In this document: piece by piece, positions 19,933-30,000 of the stretch
Position numbering within the stretch: the stretch's first letter is position 1
How the letters are laid out: each line of letters starts with the position of its first letter
Assembly: GCF_003669015.1 (NCBI RefSeq)
Contig: NZ_CP033069.1
Location: 3,916,501 to 3,980,500 of the forward strand
DNA from: Acidovorax sp. 1608163
Lineage (GTDB): Bacteria; Pseudomonadota; Gammaproteobacteria; Burkholderiales; Burkholderiaceae_C
Direction: 5' to 3'
Length of the DNA: 64,000 nt
Program-made: the position numbers and the translations under genes
Notes under the pieces: generated by a model
Databases searched by the model: none
The model's input: the letters and a program-made list of their open reading frames with translations, nothing else
What the model was told of the DNA's origin: nothing

Positions 19933-19990
19933 AAAATTGGCCTCTAGCGCACTATCAATAAGCGCAAGCAGCTACTAAAATATAGCAAAA
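19933..19990. repeat. Short intergenic repeat, family A copy 2
   Basis: GCCTCTAGCGCACTATCAAT followed by AAGCGCAAGCAGCTAC and an A-rich tail, between msrQ and vapB. Same layout as the copy at 35.3 kb. Confidence 0.65.
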
Positions 19991-20680
19991 CCAGCGGAGT
20001 GGGTAACGGGACTCCACCAGAGTCAGCCCTTCAGCCTGCGCCACAGCCGCCAGCCCAACAGCGCCGCGATGATGGCGGCGTACACAGCCACTTCGGCAAA
20101 GTTGTTTTTGCCAGCGCGCATCCAAAAGAAATGCAGCACCGCCAGCAATGCGGCGGCATACACCGAGCGGTGCAGCGCCTGCCAACGCTTGCCCCCCAGC
20201 GCCCGAATGGCCCGCTGGAACGAGGTAGCCGCCAGCGCAAACAGCACCAAAAATGCCAGCGTGCCGACCAGGATGAAGGGCCGCTTGGCGATATCGGCCA
20301 GGATGTCTGGCACGTCCAGCCCCATATCGAGCCAGCTGTAGCTGAGCACATGCAAGCAGACGTAGAAGAACGCAAACAGACCCAGCATGCGCCGCCACCG
20401 CGCCAGCGCGGGCACGGCAAACGCCACGCGCAGCGGGGTCAAGGCCAGCACCAGGCACAGCGCCCGCAGGGCCCAGTCGCCGGTGGAGCGGATCAGCGCT
20501 TCAGCCGGGTTGGCGCCCAGCTGGTCTGTGGCTGCGGCCACCACCAGCCACACCGCAGGCAGCAGCGCTACGCAGAACAACAGCGGCTTGGCGGCGGGGT
20601 GCAGCAAAGCCTTGCGCCAGTCGCCCTGCGCGCGCACAGGGCTGGTAGCGCTGGCAGGGCGGCTTGTATCTGCCCGCACG

Positions 20681-21679
<999 letters not shown>

Positions 21680-21850
21680 GGGAAGTCTCCGGTAATTGGG
21701 CACTGAGGGCTGGTGTGCATAGGAGCACACTGGCGACTGTTAGTTCGCACTACAGACCGATCAGGTTACACCGGGGACGCAATAGTTGCAGACGGAGGGG
21801 AAAGCCCCGCCTCTCGCGCTCTGCATCGCACCAAGAGGTCGTCGAAAATG

Positions 21851-21908
21851 CATTCGGGCTGAGCCATCGAAGCACCATGCGAGGCTTCGACGGGCTCAGC
21901 CCGAACGG
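21851..21908. repeat. REP-like inverted repeat, family B copy 1
   Basis: ATTCGGGCTGAGCCATCGAA and its partner TTCGACGGGCTCAGCCCGAA flank a short loop in the msrP-resC gap. This is the same palindrome as at 45.2 kb. It resembles the CTTCGAC/GGCTCAG repeats scattered through many betaproteobacterial genomes. Confidence 0.6.
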
Positions 21909-21951
21909 TTTGGGAGTGGGAATGGATCGGCAGCGCCCCCACCCCAAAGGC

Positions 21952-23289
21952 TTACAACGTGCCGTAGCTGTGCAGCCCACTCAAGAACATGTTCACCCCC
22001 AGGAAGGCGAAGGTGGTGACCACCAGCCCCACCAGCGCCCACCAGGCAGAGATGGCGCCGCGCAGGCCCTTCATCAGGCGCATGTGCAGCCAGGCCGCGT
22101 AGTTCAGCCACACGATCAGCGCCCAGGTTTCCTTGGGGTCCCAGCTCCAGTAGCCGCCCCAGGCCTCAGCCGCCCACAGGGCGCCCAGTACGGTGGCAAT
22201 GGTGAAGAAGGCAAAGCCCACCGCGATGGACTTGTACATGACATCGTCCAGCACCTCAAAGGTGGGCAGGCGCTCCGCAATGCGTTTGCGGCCAAACAAG
22301 ATGCTCGCCACGATCAGCGCTGACACGCCGAAATACACCATCCAGTAGCTGCTGCCGCCTTCGGTGGCGTTCTGGCGAAACACGATGGGCTCAAAACACA
22401 GCACCACGCCCAGCAGCCACAGCGGCGCCAGCTTGTACCAGCGGGTCTCGCTGGCTTGCAGCTTGATCAGGTAGGCAAAGGCCACCATGGCAGCCAACGC
22501 AAACGTGCCGTAGCCAATGAAGTTGGCGGGCACATGCAGCTTCATCCACCAGCTTTTGAGGGCGGGCACCAGGGGTTGGATTTCATGCGCCTCGCGCACC
22601 ACGGTGTACCAGAGCAAAAAGCCCACCGCCGCGCTCACCACCAGCATGACGAAGGCGCCCAGCGAGCGGGTTTCGTACTGCTCTTCGTAGTACAGGTAAA
22701 ACGCCGCCGTCATCCAGCAGAACATCACGAACACTTCGTAGAGGTTGCTGACCGGGATGTGGCCGATGTCGGGGCCGATGAGGTAGCTCTCGTACCAGCG
22801 CACCAGCGTGCCAATGAGGGCCATGGCCACCGCCACCCACGCGATGCGCGAGCCGATCATGCCCATGGTGTGCCCCTCGCCGCGCGAGAACATGCCCACC
22901 CAGTAAAACGCCGTGCTCATGAAGAACAGCATGCTCATCCACAAGATGGCGGACTGGCTGGAGAGGAAGTATTTGAGCCCAAACACCGTGTCCGCCCGCG
23001 CCAGGTTGCCCACGCCGTCTTGCTGGTACAACCCAATCGCCATGAGGGCAACGGCCGCCACGGCCAGCATCAGCCCCCGCAAGGGCCGCCAGAACCAGCC
23101 CAGCCACACGGTGCACGGCACGGCGCCAATCAAGATGCCTTTTTCATACACATCCATGTAGGCGCTGTAGCGCTGAAACGCATACAGCCCCCCGATGGCG
23201 ACCACGGCGGCAAACAGCCAGTCAAGCCAGTTGCGGCGGGTGAAGAAGCCCTCGTTCAGGGTGATGGTGGTGGTCGTAGCGGTGTTCAT
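21952..23289 (-). CDS. ccsB: ResC/CcsA-type cytochrome c haem lyase subunit
   Basis: 445 residues from ATG 23289. Eight or more membrane segments surround the tryptophan-rich WGGYWSWDPKETW motif that handles haem. Conserved histidines flank the segments (HVPANFIGYG, HSYGTL). With ResB it forms the system II machine that attaches haem to c-type cytochromes in the periplasm. In betaproteobacteria the gene is called ccsB, resC or ccsA. After correction of a frameshift in resB its start overlaps the resB stop in an ATGA. Confidence 0.92.
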   Translation of the reverse strand: MNTATTTTITLNEGFFTRRNWLDWLFAAVVAIGGLYAFQRYSAYMDVYEKGILIGAVPCTVWLGWFWRPLRGLMLAVAAVALMAIGLYQQDGVGNLARADTVFGLKYFLSSQSAILWMSMLFFMSTAFYWVGMFSRGEGHTMGMIGSRIAWVAVAMALIGTLVRWYESYLIGPDIGHIPVSNLYEVFVMFCWMTAAFYLYYEEQYETRSLGAFVMLVVSAAVGFLLWYTVVREAHEIQPLVPALKSWWMKLHVPANFIGYGTFALAAMVAFAYLIKLQASETRWYKLAPLWLLGVVLCFEPIVFRQNATEGGSSYWMVYFGVSALIVASILFGRKRIAERLPTFEVLDDVMYKSIAVGFAFFTIATVLGALWAAEAWGGYWSWDPKETWALIVWLNYAAWLHMRLMKGLRGAISAWWALVGLVVTTFAFLGVNMFLSGLHSYGTL

Positions 23290-23398
23290 GCGTGGCCTGC
23301 TGGGGTCTGGGGCTGCGGCTGGGCCCCGATCAGTTTTTGAGCGAGCTGGACAAATTCCTTGTCCCCGTCCATCGTTTTGCGGTTGGTGGAGAGCGCCA

Positions 23399-25453
23399 TC
23401 AAAGCATGCGAGCCCTGGCCTTGGGGGATAACCACACCCAGACGCGGCGTTCACGGATGTAGAGCATGGCAAAAACGCCCAGGATCAGCAAGGCGCAGCC
23501 CAGATAGACAATGTTCTTGCCGGGGGCACGCGCCACCTGGAACACGCTGGCCTGCACCTGGGTGAAGTCTTTGAGTTCAAACGCGATCGGCGCGGGGTAC
23601 ATCACCGCATCGCTGAGCGACAGCACCGCCTGCGTCATGAAGCCCCGCGTGCGGTCGTCTTGTTCCAACGGTTTCAGCCCGGCGTTTTCACGGGTCAGTT
23701 GCGCTAGCTCAAACAATGAGCCGTTGAGGATGCGGATCAGCACCTCCCCCGCACGCGAGCGTTCGGCCTCGGGCACGTTGGCTTCCATGAAGTCGGAAAT
23801 GGCCTGCAACCCACCGGCAGGCTTGCCCTGTGCCGCTGGCAGTGCCCCGGCAAACACGGCCAGGGCGCGCGATGCGGATTGCGAGAGCTGCTCGGCCAGC
23901 TCGCGGCGCGAGGGCTCGATGGCCTGGGCCACGTAGCGGCGCACGGCTTTTTCACGCGCCGCCGGGTCGGCCAGCGCCGCCCGCATGCGCACAAAGCCGT
24001 CCATGCCGCCCTGGTCGTCTGCGGGCACACGCAGGTAGCGGAAGGGCTCGGACGGTGTTTCACGCACGCCCAGCAAGAAGACCGGCGTGCCATCGCCCGT
24101 GTCCACGGGCAGCATGTAGTTGTGGAACTCGCGGGCCTGGCCTGCGGCATCGCGCAGTTTGTAGCTCACGCTGGGGCCTACATTGCGCAGCTCTTTCTTG
24201 GTCACGGTCTTGTTGGCCGCGCCCAGGCGCGATTCGACCGATTCGCGCAAATCCACCTTGCGCACATCGGCGCCCGAGAGGTTCTCTGCCCCACCAGCAA
24301 AGTTCTCGACGTTGATGGTGCGCAGCGCCGTGAACTCCAGCGTCAGGGTGTCGCTGCCAGCTGCACCGCCGTTGTTGGTGAGCTGGGTGGAGCTGCCCAC
24401 CACGCCTTCCACATCAAACGCCTTGGCGCCCGCCACCATGGGCACGGCGCGCAGCTTCAGGCGCGAGCCGCCGTCGTCAAAGCTCGACTGGTAGATCTCG
24501 ATGCCTTTGTAGCTGGCAGGGTGGTTCACCTCCACCCGGGCCGGAATCTTCTCGCCCGTGGCCTTGTCGTGGATGATGATTTCGCTGGCAAACAGCTTGG
24601 GCATGCCGGTGGAGTAGTGCTCGACGATGAACTTCTTGAGCTCCACCGCAAAAGGCAGCTCTTGCAGCAGCACGCCGTCCGACTGGTTCAGGATGGCGGT
24701 GCTCGATTGCGTGCCCTCGGCCACCAGCAGGTTGCCCCGGAAGGTGGGGTTGCGCTCAGACAAGCGGTGTTCTGGCTTCACCTCGGCAATCAAGCCACCG
24801 CCTGCGTAAGGCGTTTTGCCGCCCAGCAGCATCTGGGCGCGCACGATCAGGTCACCGTCAAGCAAGCCGCCCACGCACACCAGCACGATGGCGCTGTGCG
24901 CCGCGATGTAGCCGATCTTGTTGGCAGCCCCCGCCTTGGCCGCCACCATCCAGCCCGTGCCAGGGCCGGCAGCGGTGTCGCGCTGCTGCAGTCGCACCTT
25001 CCAGCCGCCGCTGGCCAGCATGCCGCCAATGCGCCGCGCTTCGGCTTCGGTGGTCTGCGCGAGGGGGCTTTCGGCCTTGTGGTGGAAGGCGCGCAGGCTC
25101 TGCTCGCGGATATTTTCTTTATAGGCTTTGATGTCGCTCAAAAACTTGGGGGTGTTTCGGGCGATGCACAGCGAGGTGCTGACCACCAAAAAGGCCAGGA
25201 TCAGCAAAAACCACCACGCGCTGTACACCGCATTGAGCTGCACGGCGCCAAACAATTCGGCCCAGAACGGCCCGAACTGGTTGACGTAGTTCACCGCAGG
25301 CTCGTGCTGCTTGAGCACGGTGCCAATGACCGAGGCGATGCAGATCACCGTCAACAGCGCAATGGCAAACCGCATGGAAGACAGCAGCTCAACCCCTGCG
25401 CGCAGGGCCCGTGAGCCAGACTGGACGCGAACGCCTTGGGTGGTTTCAGACAT
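23399..25453 (-). CDS. resB: ResB-like cytochrome c biogenesis protein, 3' end frameshifted as read
   Basis: 684 residues as read, from ATG 25453. Membrane segments lie near the N-terminus (MRFAIALLTVICIASVIGT) and in the middle, followed by a large periplasmic domain and a last membrane segment. It partners ResC in system II haem delivery. The C-terminus as read (LSPKARARML) is wrong for the family. Adding one G to the run at 23423-23427 gives LSPQGQGSHALMALSTNR and continues to a stop at 23286-23288. That stop overlaps the resC start in an ATGA, and the protein ends like other ResB proteins. I take the break as a sequence error. Confidence 0.88.
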   Translation of the reverse strand: MSETTQGVRVQSGSRALRAGVELLSSMRFAIALLTVICIASVIGTVLKQHEPAVNYVNQFGPFWAELFGAVQLNAVYSAWWFLLILAFLVVSTSLCIARNTPKFLSDIKAYKENIREQSLRAFHHKAESPLAQTTEAEARRIGGMLASGGWKVRLQQRDTAAGPGTGWMVAAKAGAANKIGYIAAHSAIVLVCVGGLLDGDLIVRAQMLLGGKTPYAGGGLIAEVKPEHRLSERNPTFRGNLLVAEGTQSSTAILNQSDGVLLQELPFAVELKKFIVEHYSTGMPKLFASEIIIHDKATGEKIPARVEVNHPASYKGIEIYQSSFDDGGSRLKLRAVPMVAGAKAFDVEGVVGSSTQLTNNGGAAGSDTLTLEFTALRTINVENFAGGAENLSGADVRKVDLRESVESRLGAANKTVTKKELRNVGPSVSYKLRDAAGQAREFHNYMLPVDTGDGTPVFLLGVRETPSEPFRYLRVPADDQGGMDGFVRMRAALADPAAREKAVRRYVAQAIEPSRRELAEQLSQSASRALAVFAGALPAAQGKPAGGLQAISDFMEANVPEAERSRAGEVLIRILNGSLFELAQLTRENAGLKPLEQDDRTRGFMTQAVLSLSDAVMYPAPIAFELKDFTQVQASVFQVARAPGKNIVYLGCALLILGVFAMLYIRERRVWVWLSPKARARML

Positions 25454-25493
25454 GGAGATAAAGGAACGAGAAGCGAAGGAGGTGAGACGAAAG

Positions 25494-25534
25494 AAAAAGG
25501 GCGGGGCCATCAGTGTGATGGACCCGCCCTTTTT
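25494..25534 (-). terminator. Strong intrinsic terminator downstream of cytochrome c4
   Basis: On the minus strand AAAAAGGGCGGGTCCATCA pairs with TGATGGCCCCGCCCTTTTT, leaving a very short loop and a run of T. It lies 70 bases after the cytochrome stop. Its A-rich side would also work in the other direction. Confidence 0.85.
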
Positions 25535-25603
25535 GGGGTTGTTATTGGCGGTAGGTTCCGTGCTGCCCGGTCAAACAGGCCACGGTTTGTTGACCAAGAT
25601 CAA

Positions 25604-26233
25604 TCAGCGCAGGCCAGCGATGTAATCCGCCACGGCCTTGATTTCCTTGTCGTTGAGCTTGGCGGCCACCTGGGTCATCTGGGTGCTGTTGGCGCGGGTG
25701 CCGTCGCGGAAGGTGTTCAGCTGGGCCACGGTGTAGTCAGCGTGCTGGCCCGACAGGCGGGGGTACTGGGCAGGAATGCCTGCACCGTTGGGGCTGTGGC
25801 AGCCTGCGCAGGCGGCGATGTTGCGGTCTGCAATGCCACCGCGGTAGATGCGCTCACCCAGTGCCACCAGGTCTTTGTCCTTGGCAAAACCGGCCTTGGC
25901 GGGCTTGGAGGCCACCCAGTAGGCAACGTTCTTCATGTCCTCGTCCGACAGCATGGAGGCAAAGCCCTTCATGACCGCGTTGTTGCGCTTGCCGGACTTG
26001 AATTCCTGCAGCTGCTTGACCAGGTACTCAGGGTGCTGCTGCGACAACTTGGGGTTGGCAGCAATGGCCGAGTTACCGTCAGCACCGTGGCATGCCGCGC
26101 ACACCGCAGTGAAGCTGGCCTCGCCCTTGACGAGATCCGGCTTGGCCGCTTTGGGTGCATCACCCGCTGCAAAGGCCGTGAAAACAGGTGCTGCGAGTAC
26201 GGCAGCCGTCAGCAAGGAGGCGAGCAACTTCAT
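25604..26233 (-). CDS. Dihaem cytochrome c4
   Basis: 209 residues. A signal peptide ends near FAAGD. Two haem c sites follow, CAACHGADG (about residue 35) and CAGCHSPNG (about 140), in two similar halves, as in cytochrome c4. It is a periplasmic electron carrier towards terminal oxidases. It lies upstream of resB in the same orientation but is separated from it by a strong terminator. Confidence 0.92.
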   Translation of the reverse strand: MKLLASLLTAAVLAAPVFTAFAAGDAPKAAKPDLVKGEASFTAVCAACHGADGNSAIAANPKLSQQHPEYLVKQLQEFKSGKRNNAVMKGFASMLSDEDMKNVAYWVASKPAKAGFAKDKDLVALGERIYRGGIADRNIAACAGCHSPNGAGIPAQYPRLSGQHADYTVAQLNTFRDGTRANSTQMTQVAAKLNDKEIKAVADYIAGLR

Positions 26234-26307
26234 ATCGAGGGTGTGTTGTTTGTGTGCGCAAAAGCGTCACGATTCTACAATGAGGCTCCAGAGCATCCCA
26301 ACTTTCC

Positions 26308-27072
26308 ATGACTACCCCACCTTCCACGCCAGTTGACGGCGCCCCTGTGCTTGTGCCAGACGCTAAAACGGCCATGGGCTGGATGCACACCGCACGTTTT
26401 TTGACCACCGCGGCCCAATTGCACCACCTGCCGCCCATCGATGTGCCCGAAATCGCCTTCGTGGGCCGCTCCAACGCGGGCAAGTCCACGTGCATCAACA
26501 CCCTCACCCAGCAAAAGCAGCTGGCCTTTGCCTCCAAGAAGCCTGGCCGCACCCAGCACATCAACCTGTTCTCGCTGGGCAAGCAGGGCGTGACCGACGC
26601 CGTGCTGGCCGACCTGCCTGGCTACGGCTATGCCGCCGTGTCACGCTCGGACAAGGTGCGCTGGCAGCAGGTGATGGTCAATTACTTGGTAAGCCGCCCC
26701 AGCCTGACCGGCATCGTGCTGCTGTGCGACCCCCGCCTGGGCATGACCGAGCTGGACGAAGCCCTGCTCGAAGTGGTGCGCCCGCGCGTTGAAGAGGGGC
26801 TGAAATTCCTCATCGTGCTGACCAAGGCTGACAAGCTCACGCGGTCTGAGCAAGCCAAGGTGCTGTCCATTACGCGACTGAACGCGGGCGGCGGAGAGGT
26901 GAAGATGTTCTCGGCCCTCAAGAAGCAAGGCGTGGACGATGTGGCACAGCTGCTGTGGCAATGGGCGCACCCCGTGCGCGCAGAAGGCACACCAGCCGCC
27001 GCCGATGGTGCCCCGGGTGCCGCCGCATCCACCGAGCCCGCCAGCGACGACGAGGAATCACAGCAAAAATAG
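26308..27072 (+). CDS. engB: EngB/YsxC ribosome-assembly GTPase
   Basis: 254 residues. GTPase motifs are GRSNAGKST (P loop), DLPGYGYA (G3) and TKADK (G4). A basic loop near residues 70-80 and an acidic, alanine-rich tail of about 30 residues are extra to the core. It helps assemble the 50S subunit. It is divergent from the cytochrome c4 gene, a common Burkholderiales pairing. Confidence 0.94.
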   Translation: MTTPPSTPVDGAPVLVPDAKTAMGWMHTARFLTTAAQLHHLPPIDVPEIAFVGRSNAGKSTCINTLTQQKQLAFASKKPGRTQHINLFSLGKQGVTDAVLADLPGYGYAAVSRSDKVRWQQVMVNYLVSRPSLTGIVLLCDPRLGMTELDEALLEVVRPRVEEGLKFLIVLTKADKLTRSEQAKVLSITRLNAGGGEVKMFSALKKQGVDDVAQLLWQWAHPVRAEGTPAAADGAPGAAASTEPASDDEESQQK

Positions 27073-27120
27073 CCTCTAGCGCTTGATGAGAAAGCACGAG
27101 AAGCTATCAAACCCATAGCA
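27066..27120. repeat. Short intergenic repeat, family A copy 3
   Basis: ATAGCCTCTAGCGCTTGATG followed by GAGAAGCTATCAAACCCATA. It starts at the engB stop codon and ends just before the next gene, so it forms the entire gap. Confidence 0.65.
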
Positions 27121-27127
27121 ACTCGCC

Positions 27128-28036
27128 ATGATCCAAACCCGCACCGCCCTCCTGCCCCACGGCGTTTCATTGCAGTGCCGCGAAAGCGGCATGCCTGGCA
27201 GGCCGGTGCTGGTGTTTTTGCATGGTTTCCCCGAGGGGGCGTTCATCTGGGACGAGTTGCTGCTGCACTTTGCCCGGCCCGAGAACGGCGGCTACCACTG
27301 CATCGCCCCCTACCTGCGGGGCTTTGGCGAATCCAGCAGCCCCCCGGCCACCGAGGCCTACCGTGCCAAGCACCTGGTGCAAGACCTGATCGCCCTGATT
27401 TCCACCACCTGCCCCACTGGTGCGGTGGAATGCCTGGTGGCCCATGACTGGGGCGGCGCCGTGGCCTGGAACCTGGCCAACCAGCAGCCCCAGTGGCTCA
27501 AGCGCCTGGCCATCATCAACTCACCCCACCCCGGGACCTTTTTGCGCGAACTGCAAAGCAACCCGGCGCAACAGGCCGCCAGCCAGTACATGCACTTTTT
27601 GTGCAGGCCCGACGCTGAAGCGCTGCTGGCAGAAAACGACTTTGAGCGCCTCTTCGCCTTTTTCAACACCCCCGAGGGCCAGGCGCCCGCTTGGCTGACC
27701 GCCCCCGTGCGCGAGCAGTACCGCGCCCTGTGGCGCCAGGGCCTGACGGGCGCCTGCAACTACTACCGCGCCAGCCCCCTGCGCCCGCCGCGCGAGGGCG
27801 ACCGCGCCGCGCTGGACGTGGAACTGCCCGAGTCGATGCTGCGCGTGGACGTGCCCACACTGGTGCTGTGGGCCATGGACGACCCGGCCTTGCTGCCAGG
27901 CCTGCTGCATGGCCTGCCCGACTGGGTGCACCGGCTGCAGCTGCGCCAGATCGAGCAGGCATCGCACTGGGTAGTGCACGAGCACCCCGAGCGCATCGCC
28001 CAGGAGCTGGGGCACTTCTTGCAGCTGAACTGGTAA
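27128..28036 (+). CDS. Alpha/beta hydrolase, epoxide hydrolase / dehalogenase type
   Basis: 302 residues. The nucleophile elbow VAHDWGGAVAW has Asp as nucleophile. The oxyanion motif is FLHGFPEGAF, the acid region lies near DDPALLPG, and the catalytic His is in EQASHWVVHEHPE. The Asp nucleophile with HGFPE is typical of epoxide hydrolases and related dehalogenases. The substrate cannot be told from sequence. It is followed by a family A repeat. Confidence 0.85.
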   Translation: MIQTRTALLPHGVSLQCRESGMPGRPVLVFLHGFPEGAFIWDELLLHFARPENGGYHCIAPYLRGFGESSSPPATEAYRAKHLVQDLIALISTTCPTGAVECLVAHDWGGAVAWNLANQQPQWLKRLAIINSPHPGTFLRELQSNPAQQAASQYMHFLCRPDAEALLAENDFERLFAFFNTPEGQAPAWLTAPVREQYRALWRQGLTGACNYYRASPLRPPREGDRAALDVELPESMLRVDVPTLVLWAMDDPALLPGLLHGLPDWVHRLQLRQIEQASHWVVHEHPERIAQELGHFLQLNW

Positions 28037-28094
28037 GCTATTAAATCAATAGCTGCTAGCGCTTATTCTGCAAGCGCTAGCGGCCATTTTTTTA
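28036..28094. repeat. Short intergenic repeat, family A copy 4, possible terminator
   Basis: A perfect 10-base stem (GCTAGCGCTT and AAGCGCTAGC) with a short loop, followed within a few bases by seven T. This copy could act as an intrinsic terminator of the hydrolase gene. Confidence 0.65.
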
Positions 28095-28151
28095 TCTACT
28101 TCTACGCTCAATAGCCACCGACCGCCGCTGCAGCCACTGCGTGGAGCCCCC

Positions 28152-29021
28152 TCACTCGTACACCGAAGCCTGCGCCTCAGGCCGCGTCTTGAAGCGCTTG
28201 TGCACCCAGTAGTACTGGCCGGGCATGGTGTTGATGTAGGTCTCCAGCTCGCGGTTCATGCGGGCGGTGTCGGCTTCCACATCGTCGGTGGGGTAGTGGT
28301 CCCAGGCGGGGGTCAGCTCGGCCACATAGCCCTCGGGGGTCAGGCGCGTGTACATGCCGATCACCTTGGCACGGCCCAGGCGCGCAAAGCGCGAGAGCGA
28401 CGGCACGGTGGCCGTCTGCACACCGTAAAAGGGCACAAAGATCGACTCGCCCGCGCCAAAGTCCATGTCGGGCAGCAGGTACAGCAGGCCGCCCTTGCGC
28501 AGGTTGCCGATGATGGGCTTGACGCCATCGGCCCGATTGAGCATGCGCACATCGCCAAAGCGCTGGCGCCCCTGCATGAACCACTTGTCAATGGCCGGGT
28601 CCGGGTGGGTGGAGAAGATCGAGGTGAATGCGCGCTGCGTGCGCAGCGGCAGCACCAGGCCGCCCGCGTCCATGCCGTAAAAATGGGGGGCGAAGATGAT
28701 GGTGGGCACGTCCCCTTCCAGCTCGTGCACGGCGCCTTTCAGCTTCACGCGCCGCTCCACCACCGACTGCGGGGCCGACCACAGCCAGCTGCGGTCCAGC
28801 CAGGTCTGGCAAAACACGATGAAGCTCTCACGCGCCCACTGTGTGCGCTGGGCTGCAGACGCTTCAGGAAAGCACAGCTCCAGGTTGCGCAGGGTGATCT
28901 TGCGCCGGGGCGCCGCCAGCACAAACAACACCCGCCCCAGCAGCGCGCCTATGCCGCGCAGCAGCGGCAGCGGCAGATGGGCCAGCACGCCCATGAACCA
29001 CACACCCAGCCGACTCATCAT
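28152..29021 (-). CDS. LpxL/LpxM-type lipid A acyltransferase
   Basis: 289 residues. It has an N-terminal membrane anchor and the acyltransferase HX4D motif in FAPHFYGMD, with a downstream ADGVKPIIGNLRKGG region and LLPDMDFGAGES. It adds secondary acyl chains to lipid A at the inner membrane. It is the second gene of a tandem pair, overlapping the first by four bases, so the two probably add different chains or prefer different acyl donors. Confidence 0.88.
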   Translation of the reverse strand: MMSRLGVWFMGVLAHLPLPLLRGIGALLGRVLFVLAAPRRKITLRNLELCFPEASAAQRTQWARESFIVFCQTWLDRSWLWSAPQSVVERRVKLKGAVHELEGDVPTIIFAPHFYGMDAGGLVLPLRTQRAFTSIFSTHPDPAIDKWFMQGRQRFGDVRMLNRADGVKPIIGNLRKGGLLYLLPDMDFGAGESIFVPFYGVQTATVPSLSRFARLGRAKVIGMYTRLTPEGYVAELTPAWDHYPTDDVEADTARMNRELETYINTMPGQYYWVHKRFKTRPEAQASVYE

Positions 29022-29869
29022 GCGGACACCTCGGGCTGCGGCGCATCAGCGCGGGGTTGCTTGTAGCGGCCGTAGCCCCACAGGTACTGGCCGGGGCATT
29101 GGCGAATCACATGTTCCATGGCGCTGTTGATCTGCCCTACGGCGGTGTTGAGGTCACTATCGAGCGGCTGGGGCAATGGCTCGGCATACATCACAAAGCC
29201 ACGCCCGGCGCTCTCGCGCTCGCAGCGCACCAGCAGCACGGTGGCCCCGGTCTGCAGTGCCAGGCGGGCGGCCAGGGTCATGGTGTAGGCCTCTTTGCCA
29301 AACACGGGCGACCACACGCCCAGCCCCTCGGGCGGCACCTGGTCGGGCAGCAGGCCCACGGCCTCGCCACGGCGCAGGGCCTTGATCATCTGCCGCACGC
29401 CCGACAACGTGGTCGGCACGGCCTGCATGCCAGGGCGGTTGCGGGCGGTTTCCTGCACCTTGGCCAGCCAGGCCTGGCGCGCAGGGCGGTACAGCACGGT
29501 GATGGGGCCCTGCTGCGCGCTCCAGCGCGTGGCAATGGCCTGGGCCGACATCTCAAAACACCCCAGGTGGGGGGTGAGAAAAATCACGCCACGCCCGGCG
29601 GCCCACGCCTGCTCCACACAGGGCTCGCCCTCAATGCGCACAGGCACGGGCGTGCCCAGCCACAGCCGGGGCAGCTCGGCCACCATGCGCCCGGCGTGCC
29701 CCACGGCGGCGCGCACTTGTGCAAACGAATACCCCGCCAACGCGGCATTGGCCAAGAAACGCTTGCGATACACCCCAGAGGCAGCGAAAGCCACCCAGCC
29801 CAGCACGCACCCGATGCTGTGGAGCAACCACAGCGGGAACGCGGAAAAGAAACGGAAGACGACTGGCAT
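29018..29869 (-). CDS. LpxL-type lipid A acyltransferase (first of tandem pair)
   Basis: 283 residues. An N-terminal membrane helix precedes LTPHLGCFEMS (HX4E catalytic motif), MIKALRRGEAVGLLPDQVPP and a conserved WGYGRYKQPR ending. It is a lauroyl/myristoyl-ACP-dependent Kdo-lipid acyltransferase homologue. It is divergent from metK, as in many Burkholderiales, and translationally coupled to the downstream paralogue. Confidence 0.88.
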   Translation of the reverse strand: MPVVFRFFSAFPLWLLHSIGCVLGWVAFAASGVYRKRFLANAALAGYSFAQVRAAVGHAGRMVAELPRLWLGTPVPVRIEGEPCVEQAWAAGRGVIFLTPHLGCFEMSAQAIATRWSAQQGPITVLYRPARQAWLAKVQETARNRPGMQAVPTTLSGVRQMIKALRRGEAVGLLPDQVPPEGLGVWSPVFGKEAYTMTLAARLALQTGATVLLVRCERESAGRGFVMYAEPLPQPLDSDLNTAVGQINSAMEHVIRQCPGQYLWGYGRYKQPRADAPQPEVSA

Positions 29870-30000
29870 TAAAATATGTGGGTCGCTGAGTTAAATGAGC
29901 AACTTGCAGGGCGACGTAAAAAAAATCTGCTAAAGCGTTCGCCAAAGCTCCCTAGGCTGCGGGCGACGCCCAAAATGCCGGAACACAGGAGTTTATTCAA
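29870..30000. promoter_or_regulatory. Divergent lpxL-metK control region with metK leader
   Basis: 130 bases with both promoters. The metK side has a good ribosome site (AGGAG, 11 bases before ATG). A GCGTTCGCC segment lies opposite GGGCGACGC, which could fold over the leader. It does not match any SAM riboswitch class I can recall. Confidence 0.35.

Noticed and set aside
23879..25414. A 511-codon open frame on the + strand over resB
   Set aside because: Shadow of resB; composition is His/Gln/Ala-rich without motifs.
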